Of a DNA stretch of 59,406 bases, positions 16,533 through 26,261 are shown in pieces (the stretch's first letter is position 1; every line of letters starts with the position of its first letter). Below the pieces are notes generated by a model. The model saw nothing but the letters and a program-made list of their open reading frames with translations, was not told where the DNA came from and did not search any database. This stretch comes from Roseibium denhamense (GTDB lineage: Bacteria > Pseudomonadota > Alphaproteobacteria > Rhizobiales > Stappiaceae), in contig NZ_SMLZ01000089.1 in NCBI RefSeq assembly GCF_009711415.1, forward strand, positions 1-59,406. Reading direction: 5' to 3'. The position numbers and the translations under genes are program-made.

Positions 16533-18116
16533 ATGAAGATCAAATCAACACTTATGGTATCTGCATTGCTGGCGGGCAGCATGCTGACCACCGCGCAAGC
16601 GGAAACGCTGAAATTTTCGTTTCAAGGCACACTGAACGCACTTGATCCATACAGCCTCAATGAGACCTTCACACTGCATGCGCTCGGAAACGCCTATGAG
16701 GGTCTGACACGCCGCGGCCCGGATCTCACAATCGAGCCGGCTCTTGCGGAAAGCTGGGAGGTTGTTGAACCGAACCGCTGGCGGTTTAAGCTCCGCGAAG
16801 GCGTAAAATTCCACAATGGCAATGACTTCACAGCAGAAGACGTTGCCTTTTCATTCGAACGGGTGCGCTCCGAAGGCTCCGATCTGACGACACGCGTTCC
16901 AGCCGATGCCACCGTGGAAATCGTTGACGACTACACCATCGATTTTGTGCTGTCCGGCCCGAACCCGATCCTGCATTACGAGTGGGATACTTGGGCCATC
17001 ATGGACAAAGAGTGGACCGAAGCGAACGACGCCGTAAAAGTCACGTCTGCGTCTGACACCACACCGAACTACGCAGCGCTTAATGCAAACGGCACCGGCC
17101 CGTTCAAGATCGTCAGCCACGAGCCGGGTGTGAAGACCGTCTACGAGACGAATGACGGATGGTGGGATGAAGCGACCCACAATCTGACCGGCGTCGAGTT
17201 TACGCCGATCGGGTCTGATGCCACCCGCGTTGCAGCGCTTTTGTCCGGTGAGATGGATATGGTGTATCCGATCCCGGTTCAGGACATCAAACGCATCAAC
17301 GACAACTCCGGCACGGTCGCCCTGACAGGGCCGGAACTGCGCACGATCTTCCTCGGCATGGACCAGATGCGCGATGAACTGCTCTACTCCGATGTGGAAG
17401 GCGCCAACCCGTTCAAGGACGAGCGCGTCCGCAAGGCGTTTTATCAGGCAATCGATATCGAAGCGATTAAGCAAAAAGTCATGCGCGGCCTGTCCACGCC
17501 GTCCGCGATCATGATTTCTCCGTTCCTGTTTTCCAAAGGCGGTGAGTTTGAGCGCTATCCCTATGATGTCGATGCGGCTAAGGCGCTGATGGCCGAAGCA
17601 GGATATCCGAACGGCTTTTCTGTCGGTATGGATTGCCCGAATGACCGTTATGTCAATGACGAAGCGATCTGTCAGGCTGTTGCGGCAATGCTGGCCCGTA
17701 TAGGTGTGAAGGTCGATCTCAACGCACAGCCAAAGGCCAAGTACTTCGCCAAGATCCTCGCATCCGGCGGCTATGACACGTCCTTCTATCTTCTGGGCTG
17801 GACACCTGGCTCCTTTGACAGCTGGAACGTGCTCGACAACCTGATGAACTGCCGTGATGAGTCCGGTGCTGGTTCGCCGTTCAACAATGGCGGCTTCTGC
17901 GATGCAAAGATCGACGAACTCACAGACCAGATCCTGGTTGAGAACGATCCGGTCAAGCGCGACGAGTTGATTGCGGAGGCCTACACCATCTCCCATGATA
18001 ACGCGTACTACATCCCGCTTCATCAACAGGGCCTGGCTTGGGGCGTTGCCGACAATGTCGAGCTTGTCCAACGCGCCGACAACGCCTTCCATTTCCGCTT
18101 TGTGACGAAAAACTAA
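16533..18116 (+). CDS. peptide/oligopeptide ABC transporter substrate-binding protein
   Basis: 527 residues with a Sec signal peptide (KSTLMVSALLAGSMLTTAQA, cleavage near residue 22). A family 5 binding fold follows: TLNALDPYSLNETF, LAESWEVVEPNRWRFKLREG and KFHNGNDFTAEDV. It binds peptides or similar compounds in the periplasm. The start at 16533 follows GAGGGGAAT. It is the first gene of a Dpp-type cluster, with a stem-loop just after it that would favour its higher expression. Confidence 0.92.
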   Translation: MKIKSTLMVSALLAGSMLTTAQAETLKFSFQGTLNALDPYSLNETFTLHALGNAYEGLTRRGPDLTIEPALAESWEVVEPNRWRFKLREGVKFHNGNDFTAEDVAFSFERVRSEGSDLTTRVPADATVEIVDDYTIDFVLSGPNPILHYEWDTWAIMDKEWTEANDAVKVTSASDTTPNYAALNANGTGPFKIVSHEPGVKTVYETNDGWWDEATHNLTGVEFTPIGSDATRVAALLSGEMDMVYPIPVQDIKRINDNSGTVALTGPELRTIFLGMDQMRDELLYSDVEGANPFKDERVRKAFYQAIDIEAIKQKVMRGLSTPSAIMISPFLFSKGGEFERYPYDVDAAKALMAEAGYPNGFSVGMDCPNDRYVNDEAICQAVAAMLARIGVKVDLNAQPKAKYFAKILASGGYDTSFYLLGWTPGSFDSWNVLDNLMNCRDESGAGSPFNNGGFCDAKIDELTDQILVENDPVKRDELIAEAYTISHDNAYYIPLHQQGLAWGVADNVELVQRADNAFHFRFVTKN

Positions 18117-18134
18117 GCGGGTAAGCAGAAAAAA

Positions 18135-18167
18135 ACGCTCCCGGCCACCGCGCCAGGAGCGTCTTTT
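18135..18167 (+). terminator. stem-loop between binding protein and permease genes
   Basis: ACGCTCC (18135-18141) pairs with GGAGCGT (18156-18162), extended by two G-C pairs past a mismatch. CTTTTC follows. It lies inside the transporter operon, 19 bp after the binding-protein stop, so it probably acts as a partial terminator or as an mRNA 3' stabilizer. Confidence 0.7.
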
Positions 18168-18191
18168 CATTCCAAGACTTAAAGAGCCGAA

Positions 18192-19166
18192 ATGATTGGT
18201 TTTGCAACACGCCGTCTGATCCAGGCGATGATTGTCATGCTGGTGGTTGCCTTGCTGGCTTTCACCATGTTCCGCTTTGTCGGCGACCCCATCAACCAGA
18301 TGGTCGGCATTGAAACATCAATCGAAGAGCGGGAAGCCCTCCGGGAGCGTCTGGGTCTGAACGATCCAATCCCCGTGCAGTTCTTGCGCTTTGTAACGAA
18401 GGCGGCTCAATTCGATTTCGGAACCTCCTATCAGTTCCGCCAGCCGGTGTCTGAGCTGTTTGCAAAACGGATTCCAGCGACGCTTGAGCTCAGTTTCATG
18501 TCAGCGCTGTTTGCCCTGGTAGTCGGCATCCCAATGGGAATTTATGCCGGCCTCAATCGCGACTCGGCTATTTCCAAGATGTTCCTGTCCGTTTCCCTGA
18601 TCGGCATATCGCTGCCGACCTTTTTTATCGGCATCCTGCTGATCTTTCTGTTTTCAGTCACACTTCAATGGCTCCCCAGTTTCGGACGCGGTGAAACCGT
18701 CCAGATCGGGTCATGGTGGACAACCGGCTTCTTGACCGTTTCAGGCCTGAAAGCGCTGGTGTTGCCGTCCATTACCCTTGGTCTTTACCAGATGACGCTG
18801 ATCATGCGCTTAATCCGGGCAGAAATGCTTGAGGTCATCCGTACCGACTACATAAAATTTGCGCGTGCACGCGGTCTGCCCGACCGTCTGGTGCATTTCC
18901 GCCATGCCCTGAAGAACACAATGGTCCCGGTGATCACCATCACCGGCCTGCAGCTTGGCTCGATCATCGCGTTCGCCACCATCACAGAGACCGTTTTCCA
19001 ATGGCCCGGCATGGGCCTGATGTTCCTGCAGGCGGTCCAAAACGTCGATATCCCGATCATGTCGGCGTATCTGCTGCTTACCGCATTCCTGTTTGTCGCG
19101 ATCAACTTCATCGTCGACATCATGTACTTCCTGATTGACCCGCGCCTGCGGGTCGGACGGCCTTGA
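18192..19166 (+). CDS. peptide ABC transporter permease, DppB-like
   Basis: 324-residue inner-membrane permease of the BPD_transp_1 family. It has the DppB/OppB N terminus (FATRRLIQAMIVMLVVALL), about six helices, and the EAA loop near residues 215-240 (DYIKFARARGLPDRLV), which contacts the ATPase. It pairs with the second permease gene just downstream, whose start codon is 12 bp after this stop. The family is certain. The transported peptide or related substrate is not. Confidence 0.92.
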   Translation: MIGFATRRLIQAMIVMLVVALLAFTMFRFVGDPINQMVGIETSIEEREALRERLGLNDPIPVQFLRFVTKAAQFDFGTSYQFRQPVSELFAKRIPATLELSFMSALFALVVGIPMGIYAGLNRDSAISKMFLSVSLIGISLPTFFIGILLIFLFSVTLQWLPSFGRGETVQIGSWWTTGFLTVSGLKALVLPSITLGLYQMTLIMRLIRAEMLEVIRTDYIKFARARGLPDRLVHFRHALKNTMVPVITITGLQLGSIIAFATITETVFQWPGMGLMFLQAVQNVDIPIMSAYLLLTAFLFVAINFIVDIMYFLIDPRLRVGRP

Positions 19167-19177
19167 GGAGACCGCCC

Positions 19178-20120
19178 ATGACCAATGTCTCCGACACCAC
19201 CAAAGCCCCGCAGGGGTGGCTCGCCCGGATGATGGACACGGACCTATTCCATTCTTTCTTGAAGTCAAAAGTGACCGTCGCCGCAGCCATCGGCACCACG
19301 GTTTTGTTCCTGCTGGCTTTTCTGGCTCCGTTAATTGCGCCACATAATCCGTTCGATCTGGCGTCGATCTCGATCCTGGATGCCCGCGTGCCACCGGTCT
19401 GGATGGAATACTCCGATCCACGTTTCCTGCTTGGCACGGATGATCAGGGCCGAGATCTGCTGTCCGGTATTTTCTACGGCATGCGGATTTCGTTGATCGT
19501 CGGCTTTTGTTCGGTGTTTGCAGCTGCGGTTATCGGCATCTCCGCCGGGCTTGTGGCAGGCTACATGGGCGGCCGTGTCGATGCGGTGAATGCGGATCGC
19601 TGATATTCAGCTGACCTTCCCGGCCATCCTGATCGCCCTTCTGATCGACGGGGTCGCCGCTGGTATCTTTGGCGGTATCGACCGCGAGATCTTCGCCTTT
19701 TACATCCTGATTGTCTCGCTTGCCCTGTCGTTCTGGGTTCAATACGCCCGGACAGTGCGGGGCTCCACGATGGTGGAGAAGAACAAGGAATATGTCCAAG
19801 CCGCCCGCGTCATCGGTATTCCGGCGGTGATCATCATGGTCCGGCATATTCTTCCGAACGTCATGGGACCGGTGCTTGTTATCGCAACCATCAATCTGGC
19901 CTTGGCCATTGTAACAGAAGCAACACTTTCCTTCCTCGGTGTCGGGATGCCGCCCACCCAGCCTTCGCTTGGCACCTTGATCGCGATCGGCAACGATTTC
20001 CTCTATTCAGGCGAGTGGTGGATCGCGATTTTCCCCGGCCTCGCGCTGGCGATACTTGTCCTTAACGTCAATCTGTTGGGCGACTGGTTGAGGGATGCCC
20101 TCAATCCGAAACTGCGCTGA
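19178..20120 (+). pseudogene. frameshifted DppC-like peptide ABC permease
   Basis: The gene is split by a frame change. Part one (19178-19603) gives the N terminus and the first helices, ending VAGYMGGRVDAVNADR and a stop. Part two reopens in another frame at ATG 19590 with MRIADIQLTFPAILIALL and runs to 20120, including the EAA-type loop. In intact DppC proteins the join reads GGRVDAVxMRIADIQ, so two bases appear to be missing after the GTG codon near 19588. There is no slippery sequence for programmed frameshifting. The second part could in principle be re-initiated at the overlapping ATG. Either this is a real inactivating mutation or a sequencing error; the rest of the operon is intact, which favours error or a recent event. 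Confidence 0.8.
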
Positions 20121-20130
20121 GGTGAGACCA

Positions 20131-21852
20131 ATGAACGTTCTTGATATTAAGGACCTCAGGGTCGAATTCCCCGGCCGTAAGTCCGTATTCGTTGCCGCGG
20201 AAGGTGTTAATCTGCAAATTGAGGCCGGTAAAATCCTCGGCGTCGTCGGAGAGTCCGGCGCAGGTAAATCGACCGTTGGCAATGCGGTGATAGGCCTTCT
20301 CCAAGAACCCGGCCACATCGCTAACGGGGAGGTTTATCTCCACGGCGCGCGCATCGACAAGCTTCCCTACAAGCAAATGCGCAAGCTTCGCGGCCGGAAA
20401 ATCGGCATGATTTTCCAAGATCCGCTAACCTCGCTCGATCCGCTGCAAACGGTCGAAAGCCAGCTTGTGGAGACAATCCGCACCCACCTGCCGCTATCGT
20501 CAAAAGAAGCCCAGAACCGCGCGATTGAACTCATTAATGCCGTCGGTATCCCCAACGCGGCAGAACGGATCAAACAATATCCGCATCAGTTTTCCGGAGG
20601 CATGCGCCAGCGCGTGGTGATTGCCCTTGCCTTGTGCGCTGAGCCAGAGCTCGTGATCGCGGATGAACCAACGACCGCGCTCGACGTGTCCATCCAGGCG
20701 CAGATTCTGGAGCTGATGAAGAAGCTCTGCGCTGAGCGGAATGTAGCCATGCTTGTGATCACCCATGACATGGGTGTCATCGCGGATATCACGGACCATG
20801 TCGCCGTCATGTACCGGGGCAAACTCGTCGAATATGGCGAGACCAACCAGGTGCTCGGCGAACCAAGGCACGCCTATACCCAAAGCCTGATATCAGCGGT
20901 CCCAAGGCCGGATATCCGCGTGGAGCGGTTCCCGGTTGTCGATTACATCGAAGCTGCGGGAACACCCCAGAAGCAGATCGACATCTCGACACATTGGCTG
21001 GGCAAGAGCCGCGACTACGAGGCGGTATCCGGCCCGCTCGTGCAAATTCGCGAACTCGATATGCATTTTGAGGTCAAAGGATCGGTTATTCCCTCGCGCA
21101 GGAAGTATTTCCAGGCGGTCAAGTCGGTCAGTTTCGATATCGAACAGGGCGAAACCTTCGGTGTGGTTGGCGAATCCGGCTCCGGCAAGTCAACGATTGC
21201 ACGGCTTATTACCGGGCTCTACGAACCGACCGGCGGCTCCATCTTGTTCGGCAAGACAGAACTCACCTCGCTGAAGAACCGGCGTGAGGTCCTTGCCATG
21301 CGCCGCCAGATGCAGATGATCTTCCAGGATCCCTATTCTTCGCTAAATGCACGCATGCGGGTCAGGGATATCATCGCCGAGCCGATCAAGTTCCACAAAC
21401 TGGCTTCCAGAAACTCTGAGGTGCGCCAGATCGTGGACGATTTGCTCGACCATGTTGGGCTTGGTGCCGCCGCCGGGCAAAAATTCCCGCATGAGTTCTC
21501 AGGCGGACAGCGCCAACGGATCTCCATTGCCAGAGCACTGGCAACCCGTCCGAGGTTCCTGATCTGCGATGAACCGACATCAGCCCTGGACGTTTCGATC
21601 CAGGCCCAGATCCTGAACCTCTTGAAGGATTTGCAGCAGGAGCTGGGTCTGACAATGCTGTTCATCAGCCATGACCTCGCTGTTATCCGGCAGATGTGCA
21701 ACCGGATCGGCGTCATGAAAAACGGCGAGCTGTGCGAAGTTGCCGACTGTGACACGCTGTTTGAAGCACCGCAGCATGAATATACCAAACAGCTGCTCAG
21801 CCTGATGCCGTCAATGGAGCTGCTGTCGCGGGCCAATCTCGAAACGGCCTGA
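20131..21852 (+). CDS. peptide ABC transporter ATP-binding protein, DppD-DppF fusion
   Basis: 573 residues with two complete ABC ATPase domains. Domain 1: Walker [10 protein letters not shown] at 40-48, signature FSGGMRQR, Walker [14 protein letters not shown]. Domain 2: GESGSGKST near 350, signature FSGGQRQR, Walker [13 protein letters not shown]. Each domain carries the C-terminal oligopeptide-transporter extension. Such tandem fusions (GsiA/YejF type) energize peptide uptake. The start at 20131 has GGTGAGA upstream. It is the last gene of the transporter set. Confidence 0.92.
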   Translation: MNVLDIKDLRVEFPGRKSVFVAAEGVNLQIEAGKILGVVGESGAGKSTVGNAVIGLLQEPGHIANGEVYLHGARIDKLPYKQMRKLRGRKIGMIFQDPLTSLDPLQTVESQLVETIRTHLPLSSKEAQNRAIELINAVGIPNAAERIKQYPHQFSGGMRQRVVIALALCAEPELVIADEPTTALDVSIQAQILELMKKLCAERNVAMLVITHDMGVIADITDHVAVMYRGKLVEYGETNQVLGEPRHAYTQSLISAVPRPDIRVERFPVVDYIEAAGTPQKQIDISTHWLGKSRDYEAVSGPLVQIRELDMHFEVKGSVIPSRRKYFQAVKSVSFDIEQGETFGVVGESGSGKSTIARLITGLYEPTGGSILFGKTELTSLKNRREVLAMRRQMQMIFQDPYSSLNARMRVRDIIAEPIKFHKLASRNSEVRQIVDDLLDHVGLGAAAGQKFPHEFSGGQRQRISIARALATRPRFLICDEPTSALDVSIQAQILNLLKDLQQELGLTMLFISHDLAVIRQMCNRIGVMKNGELCEVADCDTLFEAPQHEYTKQLLSLMPSMELLSRANLETA

Positions 21853-22317
21853 ACAAACCAAAGCGCTGCTCGATTTCCGGCGGGCAGCTCTTCCACGTCC
21901 CTGAAACAGAGTCATTTTTCCGATTCGGATCAGCCTTTTTCTTGACATACAGCTGGGGCCCGATTCCTATTTTGAGGCCGCATGATAACCACAGTGCTGT
22001 CGATACCGGGCACTTTTTGCCGGGTATTCTGCCGGAGCAAAAACCGGCTTCTTCTCAGTCCACTCTTTAAGCACTGTTTTTCCGGCAGAATTTGAAACAC
22101 GTCCAAGCGCTGGTGGCGAAACATGCCCTTAGGTGAACGTGTCTTACCTTTGCAAAAAACCTCGTCAATACTGCTAATTCCCGGCGTCTTTCGGACCGCA
22201 CGCTTGCTCAGCCCGGATTGCCGCGCAGGGACAGCGCGCGCATCTTGACCCTGACATCACGCCCTTTCCGGCTCCCACACTCAGGTTTTCCCAATCAAGG
22301 GTTTCAGGCGCAGACGC
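21853..22317. other. 465-bp intergenic region with a spaced inverted repeat
   Basis: No convincing gene. ATTCTGCCGG (22026-22035) and CCGGCAGAAT (22082-22091) form a perfect 10-bp inverted repeat separated by 46 bases, with A-rich and T-rich flanks that extend the pairing. A TTGACA box is at 21942-21947, but the following -10 candidates are 18-20 bp away and weak. A weak GCTGC/GCAGC hairpin follows the upstream operon. The upstream region of the degenerate ATPase gene therefore may contain its promoter and a structured leader. Confidence 0.4.
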
Positions 22318-23874
22318 ATGTTGAGACTATCCATTCGGTCCATTTCACGGATTTTCTGTTTTCTGGTTGCTCTATTCTTTCTCGCGCTCGCGATCGCCTC
22401 GCAATCCGACGGCTTGGGCGGATCTCCCGGATTGACGGTCTTTGGAACCGCAAGTGTGCTTCTCTTTTCTGCCTTTTCCTGCATTCACGCGCTGCTGACG
22501 TTGTCACTTGCGCAGATCCGCTCGCCCGGGCGGCCGCTCACCCTACTCACAACCGCCACAGCCTTTGGTCTTCTGGCCCTCGCCGCCGCCTTGATGGTTC
22601 TAGGACTTCCTGGAGCCACGACGGCCCCGCTAGCGCTCTCAGCTGGCTTCTTGATGCTATTCCGCGCCGCCGGGGCTGCGCTTTTGCCGCCCCGCAGGGA
22701 CTACTGCGGGCACAAGGAGGCGTTTGCTGCAATCGGTCTTGCGGGACTTGCGGCAACAGGATGGGCGTTTGTCGACAAATCACAGGTATCCATTGCCTTT
22801 GCTTCGGCGCTCGTCCTCGCCTGGCCTCACCTATTTGACGGCATTAACGCCTTTGCCGACCGCATATTCATAGCCGCGGCACGTGCAGCAGGTGCGCGGG
22901 GCGTAGACAGCGATACACTCCGGTTCATAGCCAATTCCAAGAACATTGTTATAGACAAAAGCGCCGTCATGTCCGGTCCCGATTTGATGGTGACGAATGT
23001 CATGGCCTTTAACAACGAGCCTAAGACGCTTCTTGCGGTCGCCGCTTCTGCGGAGTCGGGTTCAGATCATCCTGTCGCGTCGGCCTTGCGGCAGCTCGCA
23101 GCTCAATGGCATGTGGGTTTGCGCCTCCCGGACCGCTCGAAACCAGCCCCAGGTCTCGGCGTCATCGCCCTTCTTGGCGGTCAAACAGTCGTCATCGGCA
23201 CAACTGATCTTCTGAAGCAGCTTAAAATCGACAGTTTCACGGCAGATGCAATTGCCCGGTCGCTGGAAGCCGATGGAAAAACGGTTTTAAGGGTGGCTAT
23301 CGGCGGCAGGGTGGTTGGCGTATTAGGACTAGAGGGCACGCTGCGCCAAGACGCTGGGGTTGCCGGAATGGCCCTTCGCGCCGAACGCTTGACCCCATGG
23401 CTTTATTCGGGAGACAGCCGCAAAACCCGGGAGGCTCTGGCAGGCATGCTGGGCCTAAACGTGCTGGACGATCCGGCTCCCGGTGAAACCGCCCTACAGG
23501 GCAGCGCTACCTTCTTTCCAGAAGAGCCACCACTTGTTCTCACCCTTTCTCAGAACCGGCTAAGCCTTGAACTCTACCGTTGCACAAAAAATAATACCGG
23601 CCGGGACGAGACAAAACTGATTGCCGTGAGCGCTACAGAGGATATTGGTGCCTTTCCGGCTCTAAAAGCCCTTGCGACGCGCCGGAACAAAATGGCCTCG
23701 CGGGCAAGAAAAATACTTGCAGCGGCGGCCCTCTTTGGCGGCATCGGCGCCGGATTTTTGTGGCTGCCGATACTGTTGGCACCAGTTAGCTTTTTGTTTT
23801 CATTATTGATTTTATGGGCCTTTGCCCGGCTCTCACTATCTGGAACGATCCATGCTTCAATCCGGCAAAGATGA
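22318..23874 (+). CDS. degenerate P1B-type ATPase-like membrane protein (probable pseudoenzyme)
   Basis: 518 residues that align along a heavy-metal P-type ATPase but lack its catalytic signatures. Four N-terminal helices lead to ALVLAWPHLFDG, at the place of the metal motif CPC (here Trp169-Pro-His171). Then NIVIDKSAVMSG stands where DKTGT should be: Asp213 remains but TGT is gone. The nucleotide-domain motif SGSDHPVASAL (His251-Pro252) and PGLGVIALLGG are kept. GDSRKTREALA replaces TGDN. No actuator TGE motif and no hinge GDGxND motif are seen; two C-terminal helices (467-508) remain. It is an intact reading frame, so it is probably expressed. Transport by the normal cycle is very unlikely. 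A regulatory or scaffold role is speculation. Confidence 0.75.
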   Translation: MLRLSIRSISRIFCFLVALFFLALAIASQSDGLGGSPGLTVFGTASVLLFSAFSCIHALLTLSLAQIRSPGRPLTLLTTATAFGLLALAAALMVLGLPGATTAPLALSAGFLMLFRAAGAALLPPRRDYCGHKEAFAAIGLAGLAATGWAFVDKSQVSIAFASALVLAWPHLFDGINAFADRIFIAAARAAGARGVDSDTLRFIANSKNIVIDKSAVMSGPDLMVTNVMAFNNEPKTLLAVAASAESGSDHPVASALRQLAAQWHVGLRLPDRSKPAPGLGVIALLGGQTVVIGTTDLLKQLKIDSFTADAIARSLEADGKTVLRVAIGGRVVGVLGLEGTLRQDAGVAGMALRAERLTPWLYSGDSRKTREALAGMLGLNVLDDPAPGETALQGSATFFPEEPPLVLTLSQNRLSLELYRCTKNNTGRDETKLIAVSATEDIGAFPALKALATRRNKMASRARKILAAAALFGGIGAGFLWLPILLAPVSFLFSLLILWAFARLSLSGTIHASIRQR

Positions 23875-23984
23875 CGCCAAAATTGCAGCACCAATTGATC
23901 GCCCCATGTCCTTTACAGCGTTGAAATCCTGGTGTTTATCCGGGGGAACGCATTTCAAGCGATTTAAATGAGGGACGAAGCGCG

Positions 23985-25781
23985 ATGAGCGATACCAAGG
24001 TGCCGGAACTGCGGTCGGCCGCGTGGTTCAACAATCCAGATAACCCGGGCATGACTGCGCTTTACATTGAGCGTTATCTGAATTTTGGCATCACACGTGA
24101 AGAGCTTCAGTCCGGCAAGCCCATTATCGGCATTGCCCAGACAGGATCAGATCTGTCGCCCTGCAACCGGCATCATATTGAACTCGCCAAACGCGTTCGC
24201 GAGGGGATCGTTTCGGCAGGCGGCATCCCATTCGAATTTCCGGTGCATCCGATCCAGGAGACGGGCAAACGGCCAACGGCGACACTTGACCGCAACCTCG
24301 CCTATCTCGGACTGGTAGAACTTCTTTACGGGTATCCGATTGATGGTGTTGTTCTGACAATCGGTTGCGACAAGACAACGCCGGCATGTCTCATGGCCGC
24401 CGCGACCGTCAATATTCCCGCAATTGCCCTTTCCGTCGGGCCAATGCTGAATGGCTGGCACAAAGGCGAGCGGACGGGTTCCGGAACGATCGTCTGGAAA
24501 GCGCGGCAGATGCTGGCGGCAGGCGAGATCGACTATGACGGCTTCATGGATCTGGTATCTTCCTCCGCCCCGTCCGTTGGCTATTGCAACACCATGGGTA
24601 CGGCCACGACGATGAACTCCCTTGCCGAGGCTCTTGGGATGCAGCTGCCCGGATCCGCGGCCATTCCTGCCCCCTACCGGGAGCGTGGCGCAATCTCCTA
24701 TGCAACCGGCAAACGCATTGTTGAAATGGTTCATCAGGACCTGAAACCCTCTGACATCATGACGAGGCATGCATTTGAAAATGCAATCGTGGTCAATTCG
24801 GCCATCGGCGGCTCAACCAATGCTCCGATCCATCTGAACGGAATCGCCCGGCATCTGGGCGTGGAGCTCACCAACGACGATTGGCAGGCCATAGGTCATG
24901 ATGTGCCGCTTCTCGTGAATTTGCAGCCGGCCGGCGCGTATCTTGGCGAAGACTACTTCCATGCCGGAGGCGTGCCGGCAGTCGTTGCAGAATTGATGCG
25001 CCACGGAAAGCTTCCGCACCCTGGCGCGAAAACCGCAAACGGCTTGAGCATCGGCGAGAATTGTGACGGGATCACCACGGACCTTCCAGACGTCATCAAA
25101 TCATATGAGGCCCCACTCAAACACAAGGCCGGGTTCATCAACCTCAAAGGCAACCTGTTCGATAGCGCAATCATGAAAACGTCCGTTATTTCGGAAGAGT
25201 TCCGGGACCGCTATCTGTCCAACCCTGGCGATCCTGAAGCATTTGAAGGCCGCGCGATCGTTTTCGAGGGGCCGGAGGATTACCACGACAACATCGACAA
25301 TCCCGCCTATCAGATTGACGAGCATTGCATGCTTTTCATCCGCGGGACGGGGCCTATCGGTTATCCGGGAGGCGCGGAAGTGGTCAACATGCAGCCGCCT
25401 GCCGAACTCATCAAACGGGGGATCACCTCGCTGCCGTGTATCGGCGATGGGCGCCAATCCGGAACATCCGGCTCGCCCTCAATCCTAAATGCCTCGCCGG
25501 AAGCTGCCGCCATGGGCGGGCTTGCCCTGCTTCAAACCGGCGACCGCGTCCGGATTGACCTGAATGCCGGCACCGCCAACATTCTTGTCTCAGATGAAGA
25601 ACTGGCACAGCGCCGCGCAGACCTGGAAGCAGCCGGCGGCTTCAAAATCGCTGAAAGCCAAACGCCCTGGCAGGAAATTCAGCGGTCGATGATCGGCCAA
25701 TTCGACAAGGGAATGGTCCTGGAGCCAGCCGTCAAATACCAGGACGTCGCACACAAGGGCCTTCCGAGAGACAATCACTAG
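23985..25781 (+). CDS. IlvD/Edd-family sugar-acid dehydratase (xylonate/arabinonate type)
   Basis: 598 residues of the IlvD/Edd family. Iron-sulfur ligands are Cys60 ([10 protein letters not shown]), Cys128 ([10 protein letters not shown]) and Cys201 (GYCNTMGTA), the spacing reported for 2Fe-2S pentonate dehydratases such as Caulobacter xylonate dehydratase. The catalytic Ser lies in [11 protein letters not shown] near residue 490. It removes water from an aldonic acid to give a 2-keto-3-deoxy acid. It should not be called IlvD on the strength of this sequence. No sugar transporter, aldolase or regulator gene is adjacent, so the substrate is left open. Confidence 0.88.
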   Translation: MSDTKVPELRSAAWFNNPDNPGMTALYIERYLNFGITREELQSGKPIIGIAQTGSDLSPCNRHHIELAKRVREGIVSAGGIPFEFPVHPIQETGKRPTATLDRNLAYLGLVELLYGYPIDGVVLTIGCDKTTPACLMAAATVNIPAIALSVGPMLNGWHKGERTGSGTIVWKARQMLAAGEIDYDGFMDLVSSSAPSVGYCNTMGTATTMNSLAEALGMQLPGSAAIPAPYRERGAISYATGKRIVEMVHQDLKPSDIMTRHAFENAIVVNSAIGGSTNAPIHLNGIARHLGVELTNDDWQAIGHDVPLLVNLQPAGAYLGEDYFHAGGVPAVVAELMRHGKLPHPGAKTANGLSIGENCDGITTDLPDVIKSYEAPLKHKAGFINLKGNLFDSAIMKTSVISEEFRDRYLSNPGDPEAFEGRAIVFEGPEDYHDNIDNPAYQIDEHCMLFIRGTGPIGYPGGAEVVNMQPPAELIKRGITSLPCIGDGRQSGTSGSPSILNASPEAAAMGGLALLQTGDRVRIDLNAGTANILVSDEELAQRRADLEAAGGFKIAESQTPWQEIQRSMIGQFDKGMVLEPAVKYQDVAHKGLPRDNH

Positions 25782-25897
25782 GGGAGAGCCTGGCCGATTC
25801 CCCAGAGGTACACGATTTTGCTTGACGGTTACGTAAACGGCATGCTTCAAGAGGAAAACTTGATCCGACCGGATCCAAATCAATGGGAGTTGAGACT

Positions 25898-26179
25898 ATG
25901 TCCTTGGACCAGCTGACAGAAGGCGTTCGCGGCAAAGTGGCCGACGGAGGTATCGAAGAATCCGTAAAGTTCGATCTTGGCGATGGCGGGATCATCTTCC
26001 TGCAAGGATCCAACGTTTCCAATGAAGATAACGAAGCGGATTGCACGATCAAAATGTCTTCAGAAGATCTTGCCGACCTTCTGTCCGGCGACCTCAACCC
26101 GACCGCGGCCTTCATGGGTGGAAAAATGCAGGTAGAAGGCGACATGAGCGTTGCCATGAAGCTTGGCAGTATCGTCTGA
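25898..26179 (+). CDS. SCP2 sterol-carrier-domain protein
   Basis: 93 residues, a single SCP2 domain: GVRGKV, VKFDLGDGGIIFLQG, DCTIKMSSEDLADLLSGDLN and AAFMGGKMQVEGDMSVAMKL. These small proteins bind lipids or acyl-CoAs non-specifically. The start ATG at 25898 has GGAG 8 bases upstream; an in-frame ATG five codons earlier lacks this spacing. It follows the dehydratase by 116 bp and is closed by a strong terminator. Confidence 0.9.
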   Translation: MSLDQLTEGVRGKVADGGIEESVKFDLGDGGIIFLQGSNVSNEDNEADCTIKMSSEDLADLLSGDLNPTAAFMGGKMQVEGDMSVAMKLGSIV

Positions 26180-26202
26180 GCCAACACACCTTTGCTTTCT
26201 AG

Positions 26203-26231
26203 AGCCGGCCTTCTCAAAGGCCGGCTTTTTT
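26203..26231 (+). terminator. rho-independent terminator after the SCP2 gene
   Basis: A perfect 10-bp stem AGCCGGCCTT / AAGGCCGGCT with a CTCA loop is followed by a T6 tract. It lies 23 bp after the SCP2 stop and separates it from the convergent TRAP binding-protein gene. Confidence 0.93.
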
Positions 26232-26261
26232 GTTTGCCGGAGATCTGAGTGTCCCAACCCG

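Noticed and set aside
16851..18170. 439-codon open frame on the minus strand opposite the peptide-binding protein
   Set aside because: It mirrors the codon structure of the clear family 5 binding protein on the plus strand and shows no recognisable domain. GC-rich coding DNA often leaves such antisense frames open.
19570..19610. Programmed ribosomal frameshifting in the DppC-like permease
   Set aside because: No slippery heptamer and no clear downstream pseudoknot at the join, and the missing bases are in a normally continuous conserved segment. A mutation or sequencing error is simpler.
21930..22124. 64-codon minus-strand frame in the large intergenic gap
   Set aside because: Composition is unlike a protein of this genome, there is no good ribosome site, and it overlaps the 10-bp inverted repeat.
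23985..25781. Dehydratase as branched-chain amino-acid IlvD
   Set aside because: The Cys60/Cys128/Cys201 pattern and the CNRHH and GDGRQSG motifs fit the pentonate group better, and no ilv genes are nearby.
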